NCBI RefSeq assembly: GCF_013912375.1
Contig: NZ_JACETV010000002.1
Location: 372,001 to 436,000 of the forward strand
DNA from: Emticicia sp. BO119
GTDB lineage: Bacteria > Bacteroidota > Bacteroidia > Cytophagales > Spirosomataceae
DNA: 64,000 bases
Reading direction: 5' to 3'
Within the stretch, counting starts at the first letter, position 1; each line of letters starts with the position of its first letter. Below the pieces are notes generated by a model. That model did not search any database. It was not told the origin of the DNA and saw nothing but the letters and a program-made list of their open reading frames with translations. This document shows positions 8,188-17,700 of the stretch, in pieces. A program made the translations under genes and the position numbers.

Positions 8188-9111
8188 CTAAAATCTTATC
8201 TCCCCACTCTTCTTCCTCACATGCTCAATCAATGATTCCGGCTCAATAATGGACTCTATATGTTCAAAATAGCCTAAAATGAAATTGGTCAACCCCAAAA
8301 ACTCATCATTCACTTTGCACGCAAAATCATAGAGGTCGTCTTGCTCGGCGCAGGGCTGTATATAGGCCTGAGCTAAGGGGAAGCGCTCAATGAGCTCATT
8401 CAAAGCTCCTATCTTTAGTTTCAGATGCACAAATACCTGTTGGTCGTTTACTATTCTAAATGGGTCCGTCGCAGCTACATAATGCTTGCCTTGATGCTTC
8501 CAGGATATATCCAATACTTTTACTTTCTCAATTCTCGAAATCCTGAAATGCCTTATTTCCTTTTTATCTAAATCAAAAGCGTGAAGAATATCGTCTTTAG
8601 TGCTTATGTTAAAAGGTTCTACCAGTCGGTTACTTACTTTACTACTCATCGTTGACCGATAGTTTACCAACTGTACAACCCGTTTTTGCTTTTTAGCCTG
8701 TTCGAGCAGATTTGCTTTCGTAAGAAACGTTTTTGAAAACAAACTACTGCCAAGTTTTGATACATCATAAATGGTTGATAGTTTGGCTCTTATTTTCTCC
8801 AGACTTTTATCTGTTGCATTGGCCTGAATCAGGGCAGTTAACAAAAAATCCTTTTCTGACTCTGTAAAAAATAATACATCTTCAAGGTATTCTGCCGATT
8901 GACCCGGAGCAATGGCATATCTGTTTTGTTTATCGTGCTCAACCAGAAAATAAGCATTCTTTAACTCCTCAAAATCATTTTTAATAGAATCAGTGCTTAC
9001 TCCATATTTGGCAGCCAGCGTCTTTATCTTATAGTAATAAGGTTGTTCCAGCAAATTTCTCAGAACACTCAAAAGCCTGTTTCTGGGACTATTCTCATGA
9101 AAAACGTTCAT
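8188..9111 (-). CDS. WYL-domain transcriptional regulator
   Basis: The 307-aa protein has an N-terminal winged helix (residues about 8-60, with KIKTLAAKYGVSTDSIKNDF as the HTH) and a WYL-type ligand domain at about 135-210 (VVQLVNYRS..., ILHAFDLDKKEIRHFRISRI). WYL regulators often control CRISPR-Cas and other defence genes by sensing nucleic acid or nucleotides. It lies 11 nt after the second cas6 on the same strand, so the pair is probably one transcript. The role as regulator of the adjacent cas genes is an inference from position. Confidence 0.85.
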   Translation of the reverse strand: MNVFHENSPRNRLLSVLRNLLEQPYYYKIKTLAAKYGVSTDSIKNDFEELKNAYFLVEHDKQNRYAIAPGQSAEYLEDVLFFTESEKDFLLTALIQANATDKSLEKIRAKLSTIYDVSKLGSSLFSKTFLTKANLLEQAKKQKRVVQLVNYRSTMSSKVSNRLVEPFNISTKDDILHAFDLDKKEIRHFRISRIEKVKVLDISWKHQGKHYVAATDPFRIVNDQQVFVHLKLKIGALNELIERFPLAQAYIQPCAEQDDLYDFACKVNDEFLGLTNFILGYFEHIESIIEPESLIEHVRKKSGEIRF

Positions 9112-9122
9112 CAGCCTGTTGT

Positions 9123-9932
9123 TTATAGTATTTCACAAAACCCCATCCCCGCCGATGAGGTAAATTTGCCAAACCCGCCATAAAAACCTACTTCTACGAT
9201 ATTGGCAGGAGCGTTCAGCTCAAAAACAAAGTTTTCATAGCCTTTTATTTTGGTTTCATCGTCGCGGTCTTGTTTGATAGCAATCAGTTTAGACCGCATT
9301 CTATCGGCGTCAACCAGTTTAAAGCTGATGAGTTTTTCAAGGCTGGCAGTATCCATCTGCATCCCTTTTCCATAAACAGACTCATATTTATCGAGCAGAT
9401 TGATGGCGAAATATCGGGCAAATCTGGGGTCAGTAGGCGGCAGGTAGTCGTCATTGCCGTTGGGGCGTTTCTCAGCAATCACCATAGGTGAGGTAGCTCT
9501 GTAACGCTTAGCTATAGTATCCCCAAGAGGTATCGCCAACGACTCAACAGACTCTATCACAAAATCGGCCTGATATTTTTTATTATAAATACTGATGCGC
9601 TGATTCTTGAAAAGTCCGACAATAAAATCCTCAGCGGCTTTATCAATAAAGAAAGAAACGGTAATGTATATAGGTCGGTCTGAAAGCAGAATAAAATCTT
9701 CTCCCTTTTCAATTGGCCTGGCTTTGTGAGGTATGTCAAATTTTGAAAAAGTGAAGTGCTTAAACTTCTTTTCCGAATTCTCCAACTGATAGCCTTGGTG
9801 GTGCAGAAAAGCAGCATAATCAGCATCAGATTCGTGAATACGGGCATATACCCAGCTTGAAAACGGATAATTATAATTAAGTGTGAGCTTCTGATAGGCA
9901 GTAAGAGGGCGCAGGGTTAATTTAAATCTCAT
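9123..9932 (-). CDS. cas6: CRISPR RNA endonuclease Cas6 (second copy)
   Basis: The 269-aa protein is a second Cas6-type endoribonuclease. It has the first-strand start MRFKLTLRPL, an RPIYITVSFFIDK strand in the middle of the chain (about residues 88-100), a central RYRATSPMVIA segment and the C-terminal Gly-rich loop GFYGGFGKFTSSAGMGF. The last region is the family hallmark. At 269 aa it is longer than the operon Cas6 (218 aa), and the two differ throughout. It is paired with a WYL regulator and no other cas genes, so it may serve a separate array or a type III system elsewhere in the genome. Confidence 0.88.
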   Translation of the reverse strand: MRFKLTLRPLTAYQKLTLNYNYPFSSWVYARIHESDADYAAFLHHQGYQLENSEKKFKHFTFSKFDIPHKARPIEKGEDFILLSDRPIYITVSFFIDKAAEDFIVGLFKNQRISIYNKKYQADFVIESVESLAIPLGDTIAKRYRATSPMVIAEKRPNGNDDYLPPTDPRFARYFAINLLDKYESVYGKGMQMDTASLEKLISFKLVDADRMRSKLIAIKQDRDDETKIKGYENFVFELNAPANIVEVGFYGGFGKFTSSAGMGFCEIL

Positions 9933-10376
9933 CGCAGCAGGTTGTTTTTGATATTCAATATTAAAAGTGTTTGGTCAGAATATCAAGTTTTGAGCGGAAA
10001 ATTTGATAATATCTGATTGGATTTATGTATCAATCAAAAATGGCTGGTTACATTATAAAGTATAAAGTCACAATTTTATCAACGGGGTATATTGTATTTT
10101 ATCTATAATCAAAGTTAGATGTAGTATTCAGGCAGGATTTGTTGTTTGAGTCATCTGATTCATTATGTCTGGAAAGATCAAATCGTGTTTTAGCTTATCC
10201 TGTTTATACTTCTCTGACAATTTTAGCGACAATTGAACACATAAAATATAAAGTGATTTTTTAGGTAATTCAATCGGAATTCTCAAATTTGCATGAATAT
10301 ACATCAATGAAAATTTCATTAAGCTTCTCTGTTTTAGTCTCAGAAGAGCTTTGAATCACCCGACACTTCATATACT
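9933..10376. other. Intergenic region without a convincing gene
   Basis: AT-rich gap between the divergent second cas6 and the DUF5690-type gene. A 63-codon minus-strand ORF at 10128-10319 has no recognisable family or leader. I see no hairpin or repeat of note. Confidence 0.5.
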
Positions 10377-11651
10377 ATGCAAAAACTAAAGGCCTATTTA
10401 GCCACTCATTCATGGGCATTTACGCTATTTACTTCACTTGCTGCTTTCTTTACCTATCTGTGTTTTTATCCTTTCAGGCGGGCCTACACAGCGGCTACTT
10501 ATGACGAACTTTTGTATTTTGGAGTTAATTATAAAATACTCATTATCACGGCGCAGGTTCTGGGTTTTGCAGTTTCCAAAGGCTTAGGTATTAAATATGT
10601 CTCTGAAATGCACCCCGCCAATAGGGCAAAAAACCTGATTATCATTATTCTGTTGTCATGGCTTTGCTATTTGTTTTTTGCTTTGGTTCCTGCTCCTTAT
10701 AATCTCTTTTTCATCTTTCTGGCAAGCTTACCTTTGGGGATGGTATATGGTATTATGCTTGGATTTTTAGAAGGCAGGAGAGTAACAGATTTATTGGTGG
10801 CAGTGCTTACAGCCTCTTTTATTATGGGTTCAGGTTTTGCCAAGAGCATAGGCAAGTGGGTGATGTCTACTTTAGAGATAAGTGAATTCTGGATGCCTTT
10901 TGTGGCTTGTGCTATTATGCTTATCCCGTTTAGTTTTTGTGTTTGGCTGATGGCACAGATACCTCCTCCGAGTGTGGCAGATAAGAATAGCCGGTCTGAA
11001 AGGAAGCCAATGCAAAAAGAAGACAGACGCACATTTATTAAGGAGTTTACACTCAGCCTTACCATTTTTGTTATTTCCTATATATTGCTGACAACTTTCC
11101 GGGAATTCAGAGATAACTTTGCCCCCGAAATATGGAAGACCTTAGGTTATGGTAACAATTCAGCTATTTTTACAAAGACCGAAATCCCAATTGCTATTAC
11201 GGTTCTGCTTATTATGGCGGCCATGCGATGGGTGCAAAATAACTATAAAGCCTTTGTGATGATAGAGTGGCTGATGCTGGTGGGTGGGGCATTAATTGGT
11301 ATCAGTACATTGCTTTATCAACAAGGGGTGCTGTCTCCGGTAAGTTGGCTGACACTCTTAGGTTTAGGTTTATATATGGCCTATGCCATGTGTAATAGTT
11401 TATATTTTGAACGGATGATTGCTGCTTTTAAACAATCGGGTACGGTTGGTTTTATGATTACCTTTGCCGATTATTATGCATATCTGGGAAGTATTTTAGT
11501 GCTTTTTTATAAGAATTTCTTCCAGAAAAGTATTAATTATCATGAGTTCTTTATCTATCTGTCTTATATTATTTCAATTGTCTACATAATCTTGATTTTA
11601 TTTTCTATGTGGAATTTGAAATTGTATCATAAACGACAAAGGACAGCGTAG
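10377..11651 (+). CDS. DUF5690 / MFS-like membrane protein
   Basis: A 424-aa polytopic membrane protein with about 12 hydrophobic segments, including AFTLFTSLAAFFTYLCFY near residue 15 and NLIIIILLSWLCYLFFALV near 88. The motif CFYPFRRAYTAATYD and the later FREFRDNFAPEIW match what I know of the DUF5690 family, a Bacteroidota branch related to the major facilitator superfamily. A hydrophilic loop at about 200-220 fits the central loop of MFS proteins. The substrate is unknown. It is preceded by an AT-rich leader and followed 73 nt later by the methyltransferase gene. Confidence 0.8.
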   Translation: MQKLKAYLATHSWAFTLFTSLAAFFTYLCFYPFRRAYTAATYDELLYFGVNYKILIITAQVLGFAVSKGLGIKYVSEMHPANRAKNLIIIILLSWLCYLFFALVPAPYNLFFIFLASLPLGMVYGIMLGFLEGRRVTDLLVAVLTASFIMGSGFAKSIGKWVMSTLEISEFWMPFVACAIMLIPFSFCVWLMAQIPPPSVADKNSRSERKPMQKEDRRTFIKEFTLSLTIFVISYILLTTFREFRDNFAPEIWKTLGYGNNSAIFTKTEIPIAITVLLIMAAMRWVQNNYKAFVMIEWLMLVGGALIGISTLLYQQGVLSPVSWLTLLGLGLYMAYAMCNSLYFERMIAAFKQSGTVGFMITFADYYAYLGSILVLFYKNFFQKSINYHEFFIYLSYIISIVYIILILFSMWNLKLYHKRQRTA

Positions 11652-11724
11652 AGAGATTAATTATAGATTTTGATAATAGTAAATCGCTTACTTTCATACT
11701 GTTCAAAAATCGTGATAAAGATAT

Positions 11725-12414
11725 ATGACCATTTTTTTAGTACCAACTGTATTAGCTCCTGATACTCAGGATAATGTGCTATCACCTCAGATAATAGAGG
11801 TGGTAACTCACCTGAATACTTTTTTTGTGGAGGACCTCCGTACCGCCCGAAGGTTTATCAGTAACCTGAAACTTGGTAAGGTAATTGATGAGCTAACTTT
11901 CTATGAATTGAATAAAGATACCCCGAAAGACCAGACATTAGCACAATTGAAAAAACTGAAATCAGATGCAGGAATTATTAGTGAAGCTGGTTGCCCTGGT
12001 ATTGCTGACCCGGGTGCAGTAGCTGTTGCGTTTGCGCATCAATTAGGTTATAAGGTCAAACCATTAGTCGGACCCAGTTCTATTTTACTGGCCTTGATGG
12101 GTTCTGGTTTGAATGGACAGAGTTTTACTTTTCATGGATACTTACCAATTGACAAAGCCGCAAAAATTAAAGCTCTCAAAAATCTGGAACAGACGGCAAA
12201 AACTAAACAACAGACACAGATTTTTATGGAAACACCTTATCGGAACAACCAGCTATTAGAAGATACTCTACAAAACCTTCATCCTGAAACCATGCTTTGC
12301 ATAGCTGCCAATATTACAGCCGAAGATGAATTAATAAAGACATTACCCGTTCGGGAATGGAAAAAACAAAAGCCTGATTTGCACAAAAAACCTGCTATTT
12401 TCTTACTAATCTGA
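11725..12414 (+). CDS. Tetrapyrrole-methylase-fold SAM methyltransferase (RsmI-like)
   Basis: The 229-aa protein has the SAM-binding signatures of the RsmI/tetrapyrrole methylase fold: IISEAGCPGIADPGAVAV near residues 89-106, GYKVKPLVGPSSILLALMGSG at about 110-130 and FMETPYRNNQLLED near 170. RsmI 2'-O-methylates C1402 of 16S rRNA; this protein is shorter and lacks the usual N-terminal GNLGD-type loop, starting instead with MTIFLVPTVLAPD. Many Bacteroidota carry such a second, shorter paralogue, so a house-keeping RNA or small-molecule methyltransferase is likely but the substrate cannot be assigned. Confidence 0.8.
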   Translation: MTIFLVPTVLAPDTQDNVLSPQIIEVVTHLNTFFVEDLRTARRFISNLKLGKVIDELTFYELNKDTPKDQTLAQLKKLKSDAGIISEAGCPGIADPGAVAVAFAHQLGYKVKPLVGPSSILLALMGSGLNGQSFTFHGYLPIDKAAKIKALKNLEQTAKTKQQTQIFMETPYRNNQLLEDTLQNLHPETMLCIAANITAEDELIKTLPVREWKKQKPDLHKKPAIFLLI

Positions 12415-12553
12415 TTAAATTTCTTGGGCTTTGAATGACCGTTCAATAAATATATACGTATAGATATAACAATTTCCAAAAGAGTTTGAAATATTTACAA
12501 ACTTTTGCTTCTGAATAACTTTAGGAAAACGTTAACTCAAAAGTATAGAATTT

Positions 12554-14278
12554 ATGAAAAGATTTCTATTTTGTATAAATGTTACGTTGTTCTGCTTTGT
12601 TCAAGAGAATCATGCCCAGTTTAATCAATCTAATTTACCCATTGTTGTAATTAATACCAATGGAGTTACCATTCCGGATGAGCCCAAGATTATAGTTGAT
12701 TTTAAAGTCTTATATCATTCAGACGGAAGTATAAATTTCATATCAGATAATCCTCATTTTCTGGGGAAAGCCGGAATTGAATTAAGAGGTCATTCATCGC
12801 TGATATTTCCAAAAAAGTCTTATTCTATCGAACTCGCTGATCTTGAAGGAGAGGAGACCAAGTTTCCCTTGCTTGGACTCCCCTCAGAATCTGATTGGGT
12901 ATTGATAGCAAATTATGATGATAAAACTTCTTTGAAGAATGCTTATATCTATCATCTTTGGGCTCAAACAGGTCGATATTCACCTCGTAATAAACATGTA
13001 GAGGTAATAATAGATAATGAGTACATGGGAATATATGTATTGACCGAAAAAATTAAAAGAGACTCCGAACGTATAAATATAAAAAAACTTGAAGCGCCAG
13101 AGACTGATACTTTGAAAATAACAGGCGGTTATATTATAGAGGCGTCCCGGGAGTCAGAAATTACAGATAAAGAATATTTATGGCAATCTTCTTACAGCTC
13201 GTCTCCTGAGTCATCATTTTACATGAATTTTGAATGTATTTATCCGAAGAAACCTGTTAAGCAACAACTTGATTATATAAAAGATTATATCAACAGCTTT
13301 GAAGCAAGTCTGAAAAGTATTGACTTCAAAAATCCTGAATCCGGATTTAGAAAATATATAGATGAAGAAAGTTTTATTGATAATTTTCTTATTCAGGAAT
13401 ATTCGTTACACTTAGATATTTTTGCCCGAAGTCAGTTTTTTTTCAAAGACAGAGGCAAAAAGATGGTTGCATCTCCTCTTTGGGATACAAGCAATGGGCT
13501 TTTTGAAAACTATACCGATAAATGGAGATTTTCGTGCAGTAGCTGTGATCCGCGGTTTTTCTGGTTTGAACGTATGATGGAGGACTGTAATTTTAGAAGT
13601 AGGGTAGTTGAGCGATATAAGGAGTTCAGACGGGGTTTTCTGACTTATGAGAAAAGTATTCATTATATAGATAGTGTAGCTGTGGCGATTCAGGAGGCAA
13701 TAGAAAGAGATAGAACTAAATGGTATCCATTCGAACCTGGTACTTTTGCAGATGAAATTCAGAAGCTAAAAAACTTTGTTGCAAAGCGTTTAAATTGGAT
13801 AGATAATAATATCATATCTATTGTTGAACCGGGGAGTGTACTTGCCAGCTCTACCTATATTGCCGATATAAATCAAGAAATAAGATTAGTATCAACTTGC
13901 CCGGGTGATTATCCTGTTTTTTGGACTTATGATACTGATGAGGGAGAAACCGGTAGCTTTGTAGGACGTAATATTGAAAACGTATTATTTACTAAAACTA
14001 TTACTTATTATGCCAAATGCCAGACCTCTTGCCTGGTTTATTCGAATAGTGTTAAGGTTAATTTAATCGGTACCTGCCCTGATTTCCTTATTTTAGAAAC
14101 TACGGCACTTAATCCCCAATTACAGGACTTTAAAAGTAAATATACGCTTACATCAAATATACCTCTTCCACTCAAGAGCAGAGTACTATATTCGGCAGGT
14201 CATAGTATTTTATTGTCAGCAGGCTTTGAAGCTACTGCACAAGAGGTCTTTGTTGCAAAAATTGAAGGTTGCCGGTAA
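12554..14278 (+). CDS. Secreted CotH-family protein with 3-coathanger-like tail
   Basis: A 574-aa secreted protein with a signal peptide ending near HAQ (residue 21). The central CotH kinase-like region is recognisable: GIELRGHSSLIFPKKSYSIE near 80, SDWVLIANYDDKTSLKNA at about 115, VEVIIDNEYMGIYVLTEKIK near 155 and SPLWDTSNGLF near 305. CotH proteins are atypical kinases known from spore coats and surface proteins; the bacterial role here is unknown. The last ~65 residues (YTLTSNIPLP...YSAGHSILLSAGFEA) form the same type of tail seen on the proteins at 28.7 and 56 kb. It converges on the ABC ATPase gene with 2 nt between them. Confidence 0.82.
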   Translation: MKRFLFCINVTLFCFVQENHAQFNQSNLPIVVINTNGVTIPDEPKIIVDFKVLYHSDGSINFISDNPHFLGKAGIELRGHSSLIFPKKSYSIELADLEGEETKFPLLGLPSESDWVLIANYDDKTSLKNAYIYHLWAQTGRYSPRNKHVEVIIDNEYMGIYVLTEKIKRDSERINIKKLEAPETDTLKITGGYIIEASRESEITDKEYLWQSSYSSSPESSFYMNFECIYPKKPVKQQLDYIKDYINSFEASLKSIDFKNPESGFRKYIDEESFIDNFLIQEYSLHLDIFARSQFFFKDRGKKMVASPLWDTSNGLFENYTDKWRFSCSSCDPRFFWFERMMEDCNFRSRVVERYKEFRRGFLTYEKSIHYIDSVAVAIQEAIERDRTKWYPFEPGTFADEIQKLKNFVAKRLNWIDNNIISIVEPGSVLASSTYIADINQEIRLVSTCPGDYPVFWTYDTDEGETGSFVGRNIENVLFTKTITYYAKCQTSCLVYSNSVKVNLIGTCPDFLILETTALNPQLQDFKSKYTLTSNIPLPLKSRVLYSAGHSILLSAGFEATAQEVFVAKIEGCR

Positions 14279-14280
14279 TT

Positions 14281-14940
14281 CTATTCTAAAATGTATCCAT
14301 GCTTTAGTAAATCATCATTAGTACTTATTGTAAAGGATTTTCCATCTCTTATTAAGTATAACTCATCGGTTATTTCCATGATATGTTTATAAAGGTGGTC
14401 GGTTATAATAATTCCCTTGTTATGTTTTTCTTTGTTTATTATTTTTTTCAACTGGTCAATGTGTAAAGGCATAATATATGAGAAAGGCTCATCTAATAGA
14501 ACAAATTTAACCTTCGAGATTAGTATAGTTATTGTTTCAAACAAGCGAATTTCTCCGCCCGATAAGGCCCCTAATTTTTGATGTTGGTACTTTTCAAAAA
14601 TTGGAAATTCATTGACAATATCATTGAATGAAACCTGAAATAAATTGCATATTTGCGCAATACTTAATTGTTTTGGAATAAAGGTTTTCTGAGGTAAATA
14701 TCTGATGGTGTCAGGCACTTTTAGTAAACACTCCTGATAATTTTTATTAAATCTGACGGATTGGAAGTTCCCTTTTAAAGAGCCAAAAATAATGCGCATC
14801 AGACTACTTTTACCACTGCCATTTCTGCCTAAAAATCCGGTTACTTTACCTGTGTCTGCTCTTACGTAAATATCTGAAAGAACGGTATGAGTACCAAATT
14901 CAAGATAAATACTATCGGCCTCTAATATGTGTTTTGTCAT
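14281..14940 (-). CDS. ABC transporter ATP-binding protein
   Basis: A 219-aa ABC ATPase: Walker A GRNGSGKSS near residue 40, Q-loop region YLPQKTF near 86, signature LSGGEIRLFE near 126, Walker B KFVLLDEPFS near 147, and switch His in IITDHLYKHI near 183. It energises transport by a separate membrane subunit. Its ATG overlaps the stop codon of an upstream small membrane ORF (ATGA), showing the two were a coupled pair. That partner is frameshifted in this sequence. Confidence 0.92.
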   Translation of the reverse strand: MTKHILEADSIYLEFGTHTVLSDIYVRADTGKVTGFLGRNGSGKSSLMRIIFGSLKGNFQSVRFNKNYQECLLKVPDTIRYLPQKTFIPKQLSIAQICNLFQVSFNDIVNEFPIFEKYQHQKLGALSGGEIRLFETITILISKVKFVLLDEPFSYIMPLHIDQLKKIINKEKHNKGIIITDHLYKHIMEITDELYLIRDGKSFTISTNDDLLKHGYILE

Positions 14941-15234
14941 AGTAGGGATATTAATTTTAAAAGTATGACAAAGAGTAGTAAATCAAAGCCGAGCACTGTG
15001 AGAATCAGTTGATTCTGTTTGATACCCAGATTTTCATAAAACAGATATTCATCTTTCCTATAAAAGAATTTCAAAAGAATAGCTGTCAGAAACAAAGTAA
15101 TGGTTTTAGAAAATATAAATAGGACTCTACCTTCCTGAAACTGATGATATATATATAAGTCCCAAACTTGCTAATAATGTAAATGGACATATACTTTTAT
15201 AATATACCCAAAGAGCCTGTAGTTTTATTCTCAT
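14937..15234 (-). pseudogene. Frameshifted small membrane partner of the ABC ATPase
   Basis: The upstream frame begins at an ATG at 15234 (MRIKLQALWVYYKSICPF...) and continues as a hydrophobic segment to IYISS, then hits a stop after SGR. The +1 frame picks up at FQEGRVLFIFSKTITLF and runs, with two more hydrophobic stretches, to ...LLKLISLL and the stop that overlaps the ABC ATPase ATG. Joined, the two make a protein of about 99 aa with three membrane segments. The frames switch at an 11-nt AT run (15147-15157), so gain or loss of one AT unit would restore the frame. It may be a true decay, a phase-variable gene or a sequencing error. Confidence 0.65.
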
Positions 15235-15616
15235 TATTATATTTCAGAATTACCCTTTTAAAATAATTTATCGCTCCGAGTGTCAGCGATCCTGATATAT
15301 TCCTATTGTAAAAGTCTTTTTTAATAGCTGATTATCAAAATTAGTACAGAGGATTTAATATATTTTAACAAGTATTGGCCTACTAATTGCGTAAAATTGC
15401 TTGAGCGTAACAATTTTACTATAGGTTTCAAATAAAGCATCCCACTATCTCCTGATCAGAAGACTGACTACTTGAATGAAAAGACCAAACTGGTCGATTG
15501 AAGTCTGGCATAAGTTTTTTATAAATATTAATAAGCGTATATACCTGATAAACATAGCTATTTATAGCAGATAGCAATGCTGTAAGATTTTGTAAACAGA
15601 TAATCAAGATTAAATC
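15235..15616. other. Non-coding gap
   Basis: AT-rich sequence between the ABC transporter pair and the hypothetical gene at 15617. No convincing ORF was seen; a 70-codon minus-strand ORF at 15428-15640 overlaps the next gene's start and has no recognisable family. Confidence 0.45.
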
Positions 15617-16210
15617 ATGAAAACTATAATTCCGGCACAACGAGAAGGTACGGCATACGATACCATTTCCGAGAAGATTTTCCCCACAGAAAAATTAGCT
15701 AAAGCCCATTTTAATGTGGTCCGAGATAGGCTTTTAGCTATTAATCACTGGCATAAAGTAAGTGCAGATGAAAAAACTGTATTTGAATTAGTTGATGGAA
15801 GAGGAGAACAGGTAGAACGCTTGCCTGCTATTGGAGATTTTATCAGGATTGATATTCCCGGGCCAATAAATCATACAGGTAATGGATTTGACTGGGTAAA
15901 AATCGAGGATATTTTTGAAGATGAGGAAATACATGAGGAATTTATTTCTATCCGGGTAAGACCCTCGTCTAATCCTGAGAAACATAGCCCTGAAGTGGCA
16001 CATTTTTTTGATGACACCGCTACCAGTACTTTTATTGTAAAGAGAGAAAGTAATAAGATAAGTGCAGAAGTGCATGGTAGAAATGAAAAACCGAATCTGG
16101 AAGATGTAGATTTGATAGATAAAATAAGGAATACTTTTGTGGCCTTTGGAGGAATTTTAGGAGCCAGTAAAATTCAATGGAAAAGTTTTACAGAGGGATT
16201 ATTAACATAA
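15617..16210 (+). CDS. Conserved-looking hypothetical protein
   Basis: A 197-aa, soluble, mildly acidic protein with no signal peptide. I do not recognise the family. Visible features are an N-terminal basic start (MKTIIPAQREGTAYDTIS), a middle segment IGDFIRIDIPGPINHTGNG and a hydrophobic C-terminal helix (FVAFGGILGASKIQW). The pattern of mixed alpha/beta residues and codon use like the neighbours argues for a real gene. It converges with the secreted-protein gene at 16212 with 1 nt between stops. Confidence 0.7.
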   Translation: MKTIIPAQREGTAYDTISEKIFPTEKLAKAHFNVVRDRLLAINHWHKVSADEKTVFELVDGRGEQVERLPAIGDFIRIDIPGPINHTGNGFDWVKIEDIFEDEEIHEEFISIRVRPSSNPEKHSPEVAHFFDDTATSTFIVKRESNKISAEVHGRNEKPNLEDVDLIDKIRNTFVAFGGILGASKIQWKSFTEGLLT

Positions 16211-16211
16211 G

Positions 16212-17456
16212 TTATTGTTGGACTGGCCCGAAATTCCATTTAGCTAATAATTCATACCGATTAGTAGGAGCAATACTTAAAACGTCGGCAGAGAATCCAT
16301 TACCCCAACAACCCCGGGCTTCTAACATTAGTCTTTTACCTCTAACGCCAAGACCGGCAATGAGCCCTTGTTCACTTTTTCTGTCGAAGGCCGAAACGAG
16401 TTCAGATTTCCCTCCATCAATATCCTCGACAACACTGCGGTCATTGACAATAAAAGCGTTTGAGATGCCTCCTAAAAGATAAATTGATGGTTTACCAATA
16501 TAGAAAGTGTACCTGAATAAATTCTGAATACCTAAATAACGGATATCATATCGGAACCGACTCTCAATATCGGTAGCTGTGCTTTTCAGGGCATAAGTAT
16601 GAACCTCATTCTGGATAGCAAATTTACCTCTTCCCCGAGCAAAAACATAATTCATAAACACCCCTCCGGCAGGTGTAATATTACCATTACCTTGCACATA
16701 CACGTAATTAGGTGGAGTAGAGGTAGAAATAATATGTTTGATACGGGAGTACCCCGCTCCGGCTATCACACCATATTCCCATCGGCCAAGACTATTCCGG
16801 GCAAGTTCAGGCTTCAATATGATCTTGAAACAATCATTATAGCTGTCAATGAGCTTTTTCATATCCTTGGCATAATAATCTATACTCTGTATAGATAGTT
16901 TTTTGCATGCATCAGCAAGTTTTTCAGACAATTGAATCTGATATTGCTTGATTTTGGCTGTCTGGTTGCCAGTTTCTATAATATGGTAGACGAGTGGTTC
17001 GAGAGTAGCCCCCTGTTTAATCAGAAAGTGTTCTTCTGAATCTTTATCTACAAAGTGGTAAAGTGTTGCTTTCCCTGCAGATAATACCCTCACAAAAGCA
17101 TTTTTCTGTGTCAGCTTTTTAGGTCGGCTGTAGTAAGCACCTAAACTCGGAAAGGCAATTTTACTGCCATTTCTGGGAAGTTTTTCAATAGCAAAACTCA
17201 GGGAAGTATAAGTTTCCTGATTAAAATCTATGACAAAACCACTCAACTCAGTGCTGCTATAAACAAAACTGGGTTGAGTTATTTCTCTCTTGAAAAAAAT
17301 CTCAAGGGGGCTTTTAATCCATTCTTTATAATCAATATAACCACTCAGAGTATCCTTATTAGCCGTTATTAATTTTCCTTTGATAAAATTTCTTTGAGCA
17401 AGGCAAAATTTGGCAATAAAAATTAACAAGAGTGTGATTGTTAGTTTAGTTTTCAT
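16212..17456 (-). CDS. Secreted protein with predicted C-terminal beta-barrel, paralogue A
   Basis: A 414-aa protein with a signal peptide ending at CLAQ (residue 21). The first half contains FIKGKLITANKDTLSGYIDY..., a 'store and release' style of domain common in Bacteroidota; the second half alternates aromatic and polar residues (GRWEYGVIAGAGYSRIKHI, FAIQNEVHTYAL, IRYLGIQNLFRYTFYIG), typical of an outer-membrane beta-barrel. It is a close paralogue of the next gene upstream at 17701-18969, sharing segment order and many residues. The function is unknown; a cell-surface or outer-membrane role is inferred. Confidence 0.75.
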   Translation of the reverse strand: MKTKLTITLLLIFIAKFCLAQRNFIKGKLITANKDTLSGYIDYKEWIKSPLEIFFKREITQPSFVYSSTELSGFVIDFNQETYTSLSFAIEKLPRNGSKIAFPSLGAYYSRPKKLTQKNAFVRVLSAGKATLYHFVDKDSEEHFLIKQGATLEPLVYHIIETGNQTAKIKQYQIQLSEKLADACKKLSIQSIDYYAKDMKKLIDSYNDCFKIILKPELARNSLGRWEYGVIAGAGYSRIKHIISTSTPPNYVYVQGNGNITPAGGVFMNYVFARGRGKFAIQNEVHTYALKSTATDIESRFRYDIRYLGIQNLFRYTFYIGKPSIYLLGGISNAFIVNDRSVVEDIDGGKSELVSAFDRKSEQGLIAGLGVRGKRLMLEARGCWGNGFSADVLSIAPTNRYELLAKWNFGPVQQ

Positions 17457-17700
17457 AAATCCAGCATTCCCTTATTCAAAGATATTGAAATAATACCTTT
17501 ATTACTCAAAATCTGAATAAAAATAATTCAGTAGCGAATAAACGTAAAATTTTACATTTTAGCAACTAAATGCCTGATTCTTATAGAGTTAGGTATTTAT
17601 AACTATACTTTATGATTTGTTATGAATCTGGTAGCTTTTGTTAAATGTAGAAAGGGGAAAAAGTCTGATTTTTACTTGACCAACTTAACAAAAACTACTC

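Noticed and set aside
10128-10319. 63-codon minus-strand ORF in the gap
   Set aside because: No family, leader or codon bias supporting it.
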